A stretch of 64,000 bases of DNA from Candidatus Peribacteria bacterium RIFOXYB1_FULL_54_35 (GCA_001787755.1 MFYJ01000012.1:1-64000), one strand, 5' to 3'; shown: positions 32,883 to 42,747, numbered from the stretch's first letter. Notes: generated from the letters alone by a model not told the origin. Numbers and translations are program-made.

Positions 32883-34313
32883 CTATATGCTTCCCGGGGG
32901 AGTGGGAATAATCCGCAGCGTGTCGTAGGCGAGTTCCACGGAAGGTTCGGCATCGATGGCATCCATAATTTTCGTTGCCAGATCCGAGATAACTGTCCTC
33001 TGCAGACCGATGGGCACACTGAATCGCAAGGTGAACTCAAAGCCGCTCCCGATGATATTTTTGTACACTTTCATTCCTATCGGCTGGAGAGAAAGGTAGT
33101 ACATTCTCGTGCGTTTCGCCTGCTGCCGGACTTCTGCCTGGTAAAACTCTTCGGTCTCCTCCTTCAGAATATTGGTGATGATTTCCTCCGCCTTTTTCCT
33201 GTCACTTTCGAATGTGATGACGATGCGCATTTCTGCTTTCACGAAGTCGGAGGTTGAGTTGTGATTCACGACGGGAGAGGAGAGGACGAGCGCATTGGGG
33301 AGCGACACGCTCTTTCCCGTGTGTTCAAGGACAATGACATTCGGGTCGCCGGTCCCCACTTCAAGCAGCTTGAAGCGGAGCATGCCGATATCAATGACTT
33401 CTCCGGTGTGATTTTCAATAGTAATGCGATTCCCCACAATGAAAATGTTGCGCTGGACGATCATGATCCACCCCATGAAATCTTTCACAATGTCCTGGAG
33501 GGCGACAGCGATACCTGCACCGATGATAGCGAGCGAAGTAACTACGTTCGGGTGTTCTGTGAGAATGGAACTTAAGATGATCATTCCGGTGCAGATGTAC
33601 ACGAATGCCGTGAATGACTTCGTTACGACATATCTTTTGTTCGCATCGCTGATGCGGGAGAGCAGTTTCTTACGGGTGGTTCTCTCCGCAAGTACGACGA
33701 GGAAAATTGCCAGTCCGTAGGCGACGATCGAAAATATCCCCTGGAACTGGATCTGCCATTCTCTGGTACTGAGTTTTCTCAGCTTGTCTTTCTGGATAGG
33801 CAGAAGAGACTGCAGTACTGCGATGCGCTCCTCAATGACGGCGCGTTTCGCAAGGAGTTCACCGTGACTCTCTGTTGTCGCGAACGGGACTTTGGTGGCT
33901 CCGCTCTTGGTCTTTGGATCCAGGTATACCTTCTCTTCTTCTGTCTGCAGTAGATCCAGATCCACATCCCATTCGCTCAGTTGCTCTTCAATGGAGGAAA
34001 CAATTTTCTGCTGTCGTTCCTGGGAGCGGAGTATGTCTTCTGTCTGGCTGATGGGTTCTGCTTCTGCAGTAATGCCCAGAGTCGTACGAATATCTGCTTC
34101 GAGGAGTTTCCGGATGTCAGCACGTTCATCTTCGATACGCTTGTTGATCCACTCGTTCGACTGGTCCTGCAGCCATGCTTCATACAGGTGTGTGAGGGTG
34201 TTAATATCTACTGTGCTGTTTGCAGTCTGTGCAGCAGCCGGAGCTGCGTTCCCCAGGAGGAGCGTGCAGAGGAGGCATCCGAGAACAGCGAATCTTCTGT
34301 GCAAAGTCCGCAT
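32883..34313 (-). CDS. MscS-family mechanosensitive ion channel
   Basis: 476 residues. A signal peptide (about 1-29, AAPAAAQ) and a helical extracytoplasmic domain (about 30-180, coiled-coil-like) come before membrane helices beginning near 190. The pore-lining third helix matches MscS (SLAIIGAGIAVALQDIVKDFMGW) and the beta domain follows (GNRITIENHTGEVIDIGMLR, VSLPNALVLSSPVVNHN). It releases solutes during hypo-osmotic shock. ATG 34313 has GGAG 6 nt upstream, one of few Shine-Dalgarno-like starts here; TTG 34325 is in frame. Confidence 0.9.
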   Translation of the reverse strand: MRTLHRRFAVLGCLLCTLLLGNAAPAAAQTANSTVDINTLTHLYEAWLQDQSNEWINKRIEDERADIRKLLEADIRTTLGITAEAEPISQTEDILRSQERQQKIVSSIEEQLSEWDVDLDLLQTEEEKVYLDPKTKSGATKVPFATTESHGELLAKRAVIEERIAVLQSLLPIQKDKLRKLSTREWQIQFQGIFSIVAYGLAIFLVVLAERTTRKKLLSRISDANKRYVVTKSFTAFVYICTGMIILSSILTEHPNVVTSLAIIGAGIAVALQDIVKDFMGWIMIVQRNIFIVGNRITIENHTGEVIDIGMLRFKLLEVGTGDPNVIVLEHTGKSVSLPNALVLSSPVVNHNSTSDFVKAEMRIVITFESDRKKAEEIITNILKEETEEFYQAEVRQQAKRTRMYYLSLQPIGMKVYKNIIGSGFEFTLRFSVPIGLQRTVISDLATKIMDAIDAEPSVELAYDTLRIIPTPPGSI

Positions 34314-34426
34314 AGTATACTCCAACTCTCTTTAGCGACGAATCTCTTCATGAAAAAATCCGTGGAAATTTTTCTCTTCCCCCGGTCAATGAGCTGTGTA
34401 GTGCGCTGTTGCGGCAGGGTATTCTT

Positions 34427-35302
34427 CTATGCGCGCAATGGTTTGCCGCCCAAATGCAGTCGGATCCATTCAACAGATCGTATCATCCACGCTGCTGCGG
34501 TAAGCCCAGTGAAGGACGGCCGCAGGCAGCCGTGCTTCTTCCCGAAGTGCAGGTTCCTCACCTGCAGTTGCATGTTGGAGGAACGGTACGGTGCATGGAT
34601 TCCAAGGGCTGGGTATTTCTTCCAGAGTTGATACATGCCCCCGGCGGTCCGACGGTTCTTCCGGATGAACGCCCGCACGGACGACCGGGCGGGGTGGAGA
34701 ACAATCACATCAGATGCGTAGTGTTGCGTGTGTCCGGCAGCAAACACCCTTCTTCCCCATTCCCTATCTCCTCCTGAGAGCAGATCGCCGTCAAAAGAGC
34801 CGACTGTTCGGATGATGCTGGCGCTTGTAAAGAGATTCGCTGTCACGGCGAAATGGCAGGAACGGACATAGAATTCCTGCAGCAGGCCGAATTCTCTGTC
34901 GTACCGTTCCAGGAGTGTTGGTTGCCCGGGGATGCGTGTGGTCATGACGATCCTGCCGCCGACCATGCCGCATTCCTGCATTGTTGCCAGGTGTGCAGCA
35001 CCTCGTTCCAGCCAGTCGGATGCCGGTACACAGTCGGCGTCTGTAAAAGCAATCACATCCCCCTGCGCTTCCTGTATTCCTCTATTCCGTGCCCGGTATG
35101 ATCCCGGTTCGGGTTCCTGCACTATGCGCGCGTGCGGGTGGCGTCGCATGTTTGGCAACGGCGGTACAGGTGAGCCGTTGTCTACCACGATCACCTCAAA
35201 GCGACTGGGAGAGTACGACTGATGTTCCAGTGCCGCCAGGCAGCAGCCGAGTTCTGTCGGGTTGCCGTAGAAGGGGATGATGACGGACACAAACGGCTGC
35301 AT
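34427..35302 (-). CDS. glycosyltransferase family 2 protein
   Basis: 291 residues. The GT-A fold begins FVSVIIPFYGNPTELGCCLA, has VIVVDNGSPVP, EPGSYRARNRGIQEAQGDVI, the DXD-like metal motif AFTDADCVP and the ED-type GDREWGRRVFAAGH. C-terminal part basic, with an amphipathic segment. Acceptor unknown; envelope glycan synthesis is likely. ATG 35302 matches the domain start; the frame is open to 35374. Confidence 0.88.
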   Translation of the reverse strand: MQPFVSVIIPFYGNPTELGCCLAALEHQSYSPSRFEVIVVDNGSPVPPLPNMRRHPHARIVQEPEPGSYRARNRGIQEAQGDVIAFTDADCVPASDWLERGAAHLATMQECGMVGGRIVMTTRIPGQPTLLERYDREFGLLQEFYVRSCHFAVTANLFTSASIIRTVGSFDGDLLSGGDREWGRRVFAAGHTQHYASDVIVLHPARSSVRAFIRKNRRTAGGMYQLWKKYPALGIHAPYRSSNMQLQVRNLHFGKKHGCLRPSFTGLTAAAWMIRSVEWIRLHLGGKPLRA

Positions 35303-35382
35303 ATGCAATGCGGGGACACATGTGCTGGTGGGCAGGATTCTGCTCCTGCAGGCTCTTTTCTGGGAGTATAGCAAAACATCAT

Positions 35383-35922
35383 ATGCTCAGTTTCTTGAAA
35401 GAAACTCACTGTCTCATGCGTATGAAAGTACATACCATTCCCATTATTTCCATGATGTTCCGTTTCCACCTCCGCTCGTATATTGTTGGTGTTATCACCG
35501 GTGTGGTACTTTTGCTGCTTTTCTCGGGGGTGCAATCACTGCGCCGCTCCCCAGATCAGCGCTCTTCCGGAGCACCCATGCAGGAGGGGGGGATGATGTT
35601 GCGTTCAGGAGAAGAGCGCAATGTGCCTGCCCCGGAGGGGATGGATCCTGCAGGCCGGATGGAGAGGATGGCGGAACGCCTTGGGATGTCGATGGAAGAG
35701 CTTCAGCAGGAGCTCGATACGGGGAAAACATTCAGTGAAATTGCCGAGGAGCGAGGTGTCGATCTCTCTGGTGGCATGGGTCCTGGCAGAGAAGGTGGCT
35801 TCCGCGGGCCTGACATGCTGTCTGGCAGTGGTGCTGTAGGGAGCGGCAGGTCCATGGGACCACGCGGAGCAGGTGTACCTCCCGATTCTGAAGAGAGCGA
35901 TGATACGCAACCCCGCCCGTAA
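35383..35922 (+). CDS. anchored short-repeat protein, first gene of the exporter cluster
   Basis: 179 residues. One N-terminal membrane helix (about 26-44, SYIVGVITGVVLLLLFSGV), then a Pro/Gly/Arg-rich tail containing one helical unit, RMAERLGMSMEELQQELDTGKTFSEIAEERGV. The unit resembles the DUF2680/YckD-like pattern (xLGxSxEELxxxLxxGxSxxEIAxExG) and recurs twice in the next gene. ATG 35383 follows a TATAGC box by 10 nt; ATG 35416 or 35452 are alternatives. It lies 15 nt before its relative. Perhaps an accessory of the MacAB-like exporter; function unknown. Confidence 0.65.
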   Translation: MLSFLKETHCLMRMKVHTIPIISMMFRFHLRSYIVGVITGVVLLLLFSGVQSLRRSPDQRSSGAPMQEGGMMLRSGEERNVPAPEGMDPAGRMERMAERLGMSMEELQQELDTGKTFSEIAEERGVDLSGGMGPGREGGFRGPDMLSGSGAVGSGRSMGPRGAGVPPDSEESDDTQPRP

Positions 35923-35937
35923 CAATATGTATATATA

Positions 35938-36393
35938 ATGGAAGCAATCCATCTCCCCTCACTCCTCATTGGCATTGCAACGGTGCTCTGCGTTGTTCTC
36001 GCAACAGGGTATTTTGGATGGCCGCGTTCCGGTGCGAGGCATGCAGCGCCCGGGAGACCGCCGGCGGAAGAAATGAGGCACAGCCAGACAATAGAGGAGC
36101 AGCTTGGCCTGTCACAGCAGGAACTCCGGCAGGAACTCTCCCGGGGGAAATCCATCATGGATATTGCCCGGGAACATGGCAGAGAACTCAGGCTTCCTCC
36201 CCGGTGGATGAACGACAAGGACCATCAATTGTTTCTTGAGCGGTCTGCAGAGCGAATCGGTATTTCTGTGGAGGAGCTCAAGGCAGAGCTCTCCTCCGGC
36301 AGGCGTCTTCTCGATATCGCAGAGGAACATGGGGTGACACTTTCCTTCCCTGGTCGTTCCCCGGGTGATACCCTTTTTCGCCCTCCCAGATAG
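35938..36393 (+). CDS. anchored protein with two short helical repeats
   Basis: 151 residues. N-terminal membrane helix (about 8-26), then two copies of the same unit as in the preceding gene: IEEQLGLSQQELRQELSRGK SIMDIAREHG and SAERIGISVEELKAELSSGR RLLDIAEEHG. Ends 2 nt before the adaptor gene, so translational coupling is likely. It was probably produced with the preceding gene by duplication; it may sense or cap the exporter outside the membrane (inference). Confidence 0.7.
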   Translation: MEAIHLPSLLIGIATVLCVVLATGYFGWPRSGARHAAPGRPPAEEMRHSQTIEEQLGLSQQELRQELSRGKSIMDIAREHGRELRLPPRWMNDKDHQLFLERSAERIGISVEELKAELSSGRRLLDIAEEHGVTLSFPGRSPGDTLFRPPR

Positions 36394-36395
36394 TA

Positions 36396-38309
36396 ATGCG
36401 TTTTGTCCCATCTATAGCCGGCAGGCTCCATTCGGCATTCCGGCAGTTTCGCTGGAAGAGCGCCCTTGTTGGTGTTGTAACGCCTCTTCTTCTTGCGGGA
36501 GGGTATGGTGTTGTCTTCGGGGGGGATGGCGTGCAGGGAATTGCGGGGGAAATAGTGACCATTGGACGCCGGGATATTGTCCTCTCTATCAAAGCGCTGG
36601 GGACGGTTACACTCGCCAATGAGCAGCAGCTTCGTTTCAATGTTCTTGGGAAGGTCGAGAAGGTGCATGTGGAAGAAGGCCAAGAAGTACAGCGTGACGA
36701 TCTTATTGCGGAAATGGAGAAGACGGATCCGCTTGCGGACATACGGCAGGCGGAACTTTCTGTGAATGATGCATACCTTAGCCTGCAGAAGTTACTTGCG
36801 AGCCGGGATCAGGAGCTGCTCACCGCGCAGAATGCGGTCCGTGACCTCGAGAGACAGCTCACAGAGGCGTACGGAGAGGTTCCGTCCCAGCGGCAGCAGG
36901 TGAAAGACACCATAGAACAGGCAAAGCGTACAGTGCTGGAGAAAGAAGCTGCCTATGAGAAAGCGCAGCGCGATATGGCTGTGAGCATCCAAGATGCCAT
37001 CACAGACATCGATGATTTGCTGGATGATATTGTGGCCGTGCTCAGTGGTGAGGAATATGTCCGCGGCGGCTCGCGTTTCGATACGTTCGACATTGATTTC
37101 CTCTTCAATGACTACAGCCTGAAGAATCAGGTGGAATTTTCATACTACGATGCTACCAATGCCTACGATGCTCTCCGGGAGAAATACGGGACAGTCATCA
37201 ACGTGGAGGACACGCGGAAACTCCAGACCATTCTCACGGATGCCATTGCGCTGGCGGGGCAGATCGTGGATCTCACAGGCCTTTCCTATGAGTTTGTACA
37301 GACAGCGGTTCCTTCTGCTTCCTACACGGACTCAGACATCAATGACATGAAGAGTACGATGAATACTGCCCGTTCCACAGCCATCACACTCCTCGATACG
37401 CTGCGTGACCAGCAGGCGACTCTCACACTCCCGGGAAAAAATACAACACTGCAGGATCTTGAGGATGCAGAGGAGAGTCTGGCTCTCCTTGAATCCCAGC
37501 AGGAAAATAAAACAACGGCAGCGGACGACCAGGAACGGTCTGTTACTAATCTGAATGACAAACTGCGTGCAGAGCAGGCGCAACTGACACAGACGCAGAC
37601 CAGTGTAGATGTGCAGATCAATCAGCAGCGAAACACAGTGGCGCAGAAGCAGGTTGCGCTGCAGAAAGCCAAGCGCGCCCTCGAGAAGTACGAATTGCGC
37701 GCGCCGTTCGACGGCATCGTCCGCAGGATCGATTTCCAGGTGGGCGATAACCTCCTCGCGGATGCCAACGAAACGAAGTACGTTGTTCTGGAGAATCCGG
37801 ATTACTTCATTGTCACCGTACAGCTTGACCAGGTGGATGTGGTTCATGTGAAGGAAGGACAGAAGGCTTCCATTGTCTTCGATGCTCTTCCTGAAGAAAC
37901 ATTTGAAGGTGTAATCGACTTCATCGATACCACTCCCATTCAGAGTTCGGGAGTTGTTTCGTATGAGGTGGAGATTGCTCTGCAGCCGACAGGTCATACC
38001 ATTCTTTCCGGCATGACAGCCAAGGTGGAGATAGAAATAGATGCAAGGGAGAATGTTGTTGCTGTCCCCAATCTGGCGCTCCGTGCCATCGGGAACAGTT
38101 CGTTCGTTGTCGGAGAGAATGGAGAGCGTTTTCCGGTGGAAACCGGGCTCTCAGACGGAACGTACACAGAGGTACTTTCAGGTTTGCAGGAGGGTGCAAA
38201 AATCCAGTCAGTGAATGTATCCATTTCTTCCAACCAAGATGGAGAGCGCAGCGAACGCTCATCGAACAATGCCCAGATGATCATGCGCATGGGTGGTCCT
38301 CCCCGCTAG
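36396..38309 (+). CDS. MacA/HlyD-type periplasmic adaptor protein
   Basis: 637 residues, longer than typical MacA (about 370-400). An N-terminal membrane helix (about 25-45) is followed by the first half of the biotinyl-lipoyl barrel (GKVEKVHVEEGQEVQRDDLI), a very long alpha-helical hairpin region (about 115-430) interrupted by a middle segment (GGSRFDTFDIDFLFNDYSLK), then the second half (YELRAPFDGIVRRIDFQVGD), a beta domain and a C-terminal tail. Together with the next two genes it forms a MacAB-type export system that would push a substrate outward. The long hairpin suggests a tall adaptor; there is no TolC in the window. Confidence 0.85.
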   Translation: MRFVPSIAGRLHSAFRQFRWKSALVGVVTPLLLAGGYGVVFGGDGVQGIAGEIVTIGRRDIVLSIKALGTVTLANEQQLRFNVLGKVEKVHVEEGQEVQRDDLIAEMEKTDPLADIRQAELSVNDAYLSLQKLLASRDQELLTAQNAVRDLERQLTEAYGEVPSQRQQVKDTIEQAKRTVLEKEAAYEKAQRDMAVSIQDAITDIDDLLDDIVAVLSGEEYVRGGSRFDTFDIDFLFNDYSLKNQVEFSYYDATNAYDALREKYGTVINVEDTRKLQTILTDAIALAGQIVDLTGLSYEFVQTAVPSASYTDSDINDMKSTMNTARSTAITLLDTLRDQQATLTLPGKNTTLQDLEDAEESLALLESQQENKTTAADDQERSVTNLNDKLRAEQAQLTQTQTSVDVQINQQRNTVAQKQVALQKAKRALEKYELRAPFDGIVRRIDFQVGDNLLADANETKYVVLENPDYFIVTVQLDQVDVVHVKEGQKASIVFDALPEETFEGVIDFIDTTPIQSSGVVSYEVEIALQPTGHTILSGMTAKVEIEIDARENVVAVPNLALRAIGNSSFVVGENGERFPVETGLSDGTYTEVLSGLQEGAKIQSVNVSISSNQDGERSERSSNNAQMIMRMGGPPR

Positions 38310-38315
38310 CATCGT

Positions 38316-38981
38316 ATGATTGAACTCCATAACATCACGAAAACGTACGTTCTGGGTGCAGAGACACTGGAGGTGCTCAGGGGCATTTCCCTCACAATCA
38401 AGAAGGGGGAATTTGTGGCGGTCATGGGGCCTTCGGGATCCGGGAAGTCCACACTCATGAATATCATCGGCCTTCTGGATACCCCAACGAATGGTTCTTA
38501 TTCCCTGGAGGGTCACAGGGTGAGCAGCCTGACTGACAACGAGCAGGCGGATGTGCGCAGCAGGAGAATCGGGTTCGTGTTCCAGATGTTCAATCTGCTG
38601 CCCCGCATGGATGCTCTCCGGCAGGTCATGCAGCCGCTTCTCTACCAGGGGCTGCACCGGGATGAGGCCCATGAACGGGCGCTCAGGGCACTGGACACTG
38701 TGGGACTTTCAGACCGTTCTCACCACAAGCCGAACGAACTCTCCGGAGGACAGAAGCAGCGTGTGGCCATTGCCCGCGCTCTCGTGACCAATCCTGCCAT
38801 CCTCCTCGCAGACGAGCCGACGGGGGCACTCGATTCCCACACAGGTGCCGAGCTGATGACTCTGCTCCAGAAGCTCAACAAGCAGGGTGTGACTATTGTG
38901 ATGGTGACGCACGAGCATGATATCGCGGAGTATGCCGAACGCACGATCCATATTCTTGACGGCTTGGTTCATACGTTATAG
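38316..38981 (+). CDS. ABC transporter ATP-binding protein, MacB/LolD type
   Basis: 221 residues. Walker A GPSGSGKST, Q-loop FVFQMFNLLPRM, signature NELSGGQKQRVAIARALV, Walker B ILLADEPTGALD, and the H-loop VTHEHDIAEYAER. This is the ATPase of the exporter; unlike MacB it is not fused to the permease. Starts 7 nt after the adaptor. Confidence 0.95.
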   Translation: MIELHNITKTYVLGAETLEVLRGISLTIKKGEFVAVMGPSGSGKSTLMNIIGLLDTPTNGSYSLEGHRVSSLTDNEQADVRSRRIGFVFQMFNLLPRMDALRQVMQPLLYQGLHRDEAHERALRALDTVGLSDRSHHKPNELSGGQKQRVAIARALVTNPAILLADEPTGALDSHTGAELMTLLQKLNKQGVTIVMVTHEHDIAEYAERTIHILDGLVHTL

Positions 38982-38988
38982 CTCTCTC

Positions 38989-40212
38989 ATGTTCTTCCTC
39001 GAAAATATCCGCAGCGCACTCGATGCCATCTGGAGCAACAAGCTCCGGTCCGGGCTCACGATGCTTGGCATCATGATTGGTGTTGCATCTGTTGTGCTGA
39101 TGGTCGCTATCGGCAGGGGGGCGCAGAAGCAGGTTACGGAGCGCATAGAGAGCATGGGGACCAATCTGCTCATCATCCAGTCCGGCAGCCCCAATCAGAC
39201 GGATGTTCGTTCGCTCTTCCGGCGGTCCGGGGGCTCCGACAGTACCATCACGTCGGATGATATTGATGCTATTTCCGCGCATGTGTCGGGCTTACTGGCT
39301 GTGTCGCCGGAGCTGCGCAGCAATATGCAGGTGATTGTTGGGAATCAGAACATGCAGACGAGTATTGTGGGTGTAACGCCTGCGTACCCGGAAGTGAATA
39401 ACTTCCCCGTGCAATACGGCAGCTTCATTACGGAAGGGCATCTCGCTGGAAAGGAGAAAGTAGTCGTTCTCGGGCAGGAAATTGTCCGCACGCTGTATCC
39501 GAACCAGAATCCCATCGGGCAGGATATCCGCCTGCAGAATCACATTTTCACCATTGTGGGCATCATGAGCGAGAAGGGGCAGCAGGGGTTAACGAATTAC
39601 GATGATATCGCGTTCGTTCCTCTCACAACCATGCAGGGCCGGGTGCAGGGGGTGGATACTGTGAGTTCCATCAATGTCTCCGTGGAGGATCAGGCGCAAA
39701 TGGAACGGATAAAGGAGGTCATCACTGCCGTGCTCCTCAATGAGCATCGCGTTCAGGAAGAGGATCAGGATTTCAATATCCTGAATCAGGCGGAGGCGGT
39801 GGAGACTCTCAATGAAGTGACACAGATCTTCACACTGCTCCTTGGAGGAATCGCAGCTATTTCCCTCCTTGTCGGAGGCATAGGTGTCATGAACATCATG
39901 CTGGTATCTGTCACAGAACGGACAAGGGAGATCGGCGTGCGCAAGGCAATAGGCGCAAAGAGGAAGAGTATCCTGCAGCAGTTCCTTGTGGAGTCCACGG
40001 TCCTCTGTATTCTCGGCGGTTTGCTCGGGGTGCTCCTGAGCGCTGTCGGCGTCTTCATTGTCTCCACGTTCTTCGATCTTCAGGCTGTTATTTCCTCGGG
40101 CTCCATCATTCTGGCTTTCTCGTTCTCCATTGGGACAGGAGTCTTCTTCGGCATGCTCCCGGCGTACAAGGCGGCGAATCTCAAGCCGATTGATGCGCTG
40201 CGGTATGAGTGA
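38989..40212 (+). CDS. ABC transporter permease, MacB type
   Basis: 407 residues. MacB_PCD-type protein: the first helix near 20-42 (LTMLGIMIGVASVVLMVAIG), a large extracytoplasmic domain (about 45-275) and three C-terminal helices (LLLGGIAAISLLVGGIGVMN, LCILGGLLGVLLSAVGVFIV, ILAFSFSIGTGVFFGMLPAY) with the FtsX motif TRAREIGVRKAIGAK variant. Starts 8 nt after the ATPase. The four-helix layout does mechanotransmission rather than forming a channel. Confidence 0.93.
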   Translation: MFFLENIRSALDAIWSNKLRSGLTMLGIMIGVASVVLMVAIGRGAQKQVTERIESMGTNLLIIQSGSPNQTDVRSLFRRSGGSDSTITSDDIDAISAHVSGLLAVSPELRSNMQVIVGNQNMQTSIVGVTPAYPEVNNFPVQYGSFITEGHLAGKEKVVVLGQEIVRTLYPNQNPIGQDIRLQNHIFTIVGIMSEKGQQGLTNYDDIAFVPLTTMQGRVQGVDTVSSINVSVEDQAQMERIKEVITAVLLNEHRVQEEDQDFNILNQAEAVETLNEVTQIFTLLLGGIAAISLLVGGIGVMNIMLVSVTERTREIGVRKAIGAKRKSILQQFLVESTVLCILGGLLGVLLSAVGVFIVSTFFDLQAVISSGSIILAFSFSIGTGVFFGMLPAYKAANLKPIDALRYE

Positions 40213-40302
40213 GCAGGAACGGCAGGAACACGGTCGTGGGCTTCTGCATGGATGAGTCAGATGCAGCTGATCTGATAGTCAACGGTGGGTTCGCACGCAT
40301 GG

Positions 40303-41898
40303 TTATTCGTTTGGCTTGAGCCCATACACCATGAGCATGCACGCCTTTTCCCCAGTCGGCAGATTTTCTTCCCAGACCAGCCTGCCACTGCCTGATGCCA
40401 GGTCTTTTATGCCTTGCTGAACTGTGCCCTCACGATTGTGGTGGATGTACGCATACACTGGTTCCAGATGGGCGCCTTTGTTAAAGCGGTACGATGCGAA
40501 GCGTGTATCGCGGAAAACCAGGCTGTTTTGCAGCCGGCTCAGCTGGATTTCCCCGATCGGTTCCGGCCAGGTGTCGAAGGAGGTGCCGGGGGGTACGCCG
40601 TCCGGCAGGTGCAGGACAGCTCTATTAATGCAAAGTCCCCAGTACTCGTGCATGAACTGGCCGGAGTCACGGTTCAGGATGAGCGGGGATTTATAAATGT
40701 AGGAATAAATGCCCCAGTTGGAGTAGGCAATCAGGCTGGTGACAGTGACGGCGCAGGCCAGCATCAGTTTCCATTGTTCCTTCAAGTAATCACAGCCCAG
40801 ACTCAGACCGGCAAACAGTACGGTATAGGCGAAGAGCATGTGGCGTTCTTCATCGTAGAGCGTGCTGCCAGCTGTGATGACATACGCAAGCGCCAGTGCA
40901 GAGTGAGCCAACAGCCAGTAAGGAAGCTGAACCGGCAGGGTGAATCTGCCAAAACGGGCAACGAAGGCAGAAGGTGTTTTGGGGTAGTGCAGGGAAAGGT
41001 TGACCAGACCGATGAAACATACAGTCAGAGCAAGCGGCTGAATGATGACGGGAATGAAAGCGAGGCTGTACCACCAGGCAACGTCTTGCGCCCGCATCGT
41101 GATGCCGAAGATACGGGTGTACCAGCGGTATGGCTGATAATTACTGAAAACTTCGATCGGCTTCAGCCATTGTGTGATGTCCATTGTCCAGAGCTGCGGG
41201 AAGAGCAAGAACAGAAATAGCGAGGCGCTAAAAAGAGGAATGATGATCATTGCCAGCCTGGAGCGGAGTTTGAGCTTTTTGTCCGGTCTTATAGCCATCA
41301 CAAGCAGTGCCGGCATGGTGAGCGCAAAAATTCCCAGCAGTGGTGTTCTGATAGCGTAGGGCAGAATGCTGACGATACCGATGGCAATCAGCTTTCTGAC
41401 AGATACGGTTTCAGAGAGGCTCCGGAGAAGCAGCCAGCTCCCGAGAGCGCAGAGCAGGAAAGCAGTCGCTGCAGGTGCATCTTTGACGTTCACGAGATGA
41501 TGTCCTCCCAGCCGGATGAAACCAATGAGGACGCTGGTGCTTAACAGAGCCGTTCCGAGGCTGTAACCGGCTCTGCGCAGCAAATGGGTCATCGCGTAGA
41601 GGCCGGCTGGGAAGAGTGCGAATGTGATGGCATGGCGCAGGTAAAAAGGGTCCCTAAGAAAAGGCAGGAGAATTTCCGTTACTACGGCCAAGATAAGCTC
41701 CCACAAAGTCCCGTAGGGAACGGAGGCCGCAGTTATGCCTGGCGACAGGCCATACTGTGCGAGCAGCCAAAGGCTGTACCGGTAGCGGTAAGGATCATCG
41801 TAAGACGCAGTGCCAGGGTAGGCAGCGATGAGGCCAAGCAATACGCTTCCTGCGACAACCAGGGCAAAATTACCGTATCTGAATTTAATGTCTTTCAT
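40303..41898 (-). CDS. GT-C type membrane glycosyltransferase-like protein
   Basis: 531 residues with roughly ten membrane helices. The first outer loop has the GT-C-style Asp pair (YPGTASYDDPYRYRYSLWLL), and a C-terminal soluble domain begins about residue 400. Resembles ArnT/PMT-type enzymes using polyprenyl-phosphate sugars. Its start overlaps the stop of the preceding dolichyl-phosphate-mannose-synthase-like gene by 4 nt (ATGA), so the pair probably makes and uses one lipid-linked sugar. Base composition is similar to neighbours but the phrasing of the pair is unlike other genes here; transfer is possible. Confidence 0.75.
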   Translation of the reverse strand: MKDIKFRYGNFALVVAGSVLLGLIAAYPGTASYDDPYRYRYSLWLLAQYGLSPGITAASVPYGTLWELILAVVTEILLPFLRDPFYLRHAITFALFPAGLYAMTHLLRRAGYSLGTALLSTSVLIGFIRLGGHHLVNVKDAPAATAFLLCALGSWLLLRSLSETVSVRKLIAIGIVSILPYAIRTPLLGIFALTMPALLVMAIRPDKKLKLRSRLAMIIIPLFSASLFLFLLFPQLWTMDITQWLKPIEVFSNYQPYRWYTRIFGITMRAQDVAWWYSLAFIPVIIQPLALTVCFIGLVNLSLHYPKTPSAFVARFGRFTLPVQLPYWLLAHSALALAYVITAGSTLYDEERHMLFAYTVLFAGLSLGCDYLKEQWKLMLACAVTVTSLIAYSNWGIYSYIYKSPLILNRDSGQFMHEYWGLCINRAVLHLPDGVPPGTSFDTWPEPIGEIQLSRLQNSLVFRDTRFASYRFNKGAHLEPVYAYIHHNREGTVQQGIKDLASGSGRLVWEENLPTGEKACMLMVYGLKPNE

Positions 41899-42635
41899 CT
41901 GTTTCCCCCGGTGAGCTCATCGAAAAGCGCAGTTTCTTGCGTTCCGTTGGAAGGTGTGGCAAATAACACCATGATCAGATCAACAAAATATCGCAGGCGG
42001 TGTCCCAGGCGGAACTTGGTTTCACCGTGCAACCGGGGGCGATGGTTCACCGGTATTTCCACCACCGTATATCCCTGGCGGAACAGCAGGTGGGGAATGA
42101 ACCGATACAGGCTGCCGGGTATGTACAGTTTCTTGAGAACTCCAGCCCGGTAGGCTTTGTAGCCACTATTCATGTCATGCAGGCGCTGGCCAAAAAGGAA
42201 ACTGGTCAAGCGGTTAGCGGCCAGGGAACTCATCCGTTTTTGCCACGAGTCCATTCGTTTCACTCTCCAACCATTGACCACATCGGCACCGTTCTCAAGT
42301 GCGGCGATCAGATGTGGAATTTCCTTCGGATCATCCTGCAGGTCGGTGTCCATGGTGATGACGAAATCGCCCTTAGCTAGTCGGTATCCGCAGAGCAGGG
42401 CACCAGCTTTTTTGGTATTTTTGCGCAGGTGTATTCCTCTGACTTCCGGAAAACTCTTGGCAATAGCGATCACCACATTGGCGGTTTGGTCGGTACTGGC
42501 ATCATCAACGATGAGTATTTCCCGGTGTACCACCTGCATACTTTTGAGCACTGCAACGATTTCGGTCACGAGCGGCTCTAGATTTTCTGCTTCGTTGTAG
42601 GCGGGCAGGACGATGGACAAGCTGTAATCCGGCAC
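41895..42635 (-). CDS. polyprenyl-phosphate sugar synthase-like glycosyltransferase (GT2)
   Basis: 246 residues. GT2 motifs: SIVLPAYNEAENLEPLVTEI, EILIVDDASTDQTANV, KAGALLCGYRLAKGDFVITM and the metal motif MDTDLQDDP, then the DPM1/DPMS-like HDMNSGYKAYRAGVL and EIPVNHRPRLHGETKF. No C-terminal membrane helices. The family transfers a sugar from an NDP-sugar to polyprenyl phosphate. Translationally coupled to the GT-C protein. Confidence 0.88.
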   Translation of the reverse strand: MPDYSLSIVLPAYNEAENLEPLVTEIVAVLKSMQVVHREILIVDDASTDQTANVVIAIAKSFPEVRGIHLRKNTKKAGALLCGYRLAKGDFVITMDTDLQDDPKEIPHLIAALENGADVVNGWRVKRMDSWQKRMSSLAANRLTSFLFGQRLHDMNSGYKAYRAGVLKKLYIPGSLYRFIPHLLFRQGYTVVEIPVNHRPRLHGETKFRLGHRLRYFVDLIMVLFATPSNGTQETALFDELTGGNR

Positions 42636-42747
42636 GGATAAAGCCTACTACAGCATGATTGTAAAAGAAAAAACACCGATGACGAGTCCCGTGTGCGGAG
42701 CCAACTCTCTTTTGCACTTTGGGCGAAATTTTGACAATGGTTAGTGT

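Noticed and set aside
40207-40260. Short frame MSEQERQEHGRGLLHG after the permease
   Set aside because: It overlaps the permease stop, is 16 codons long and shows no other support.
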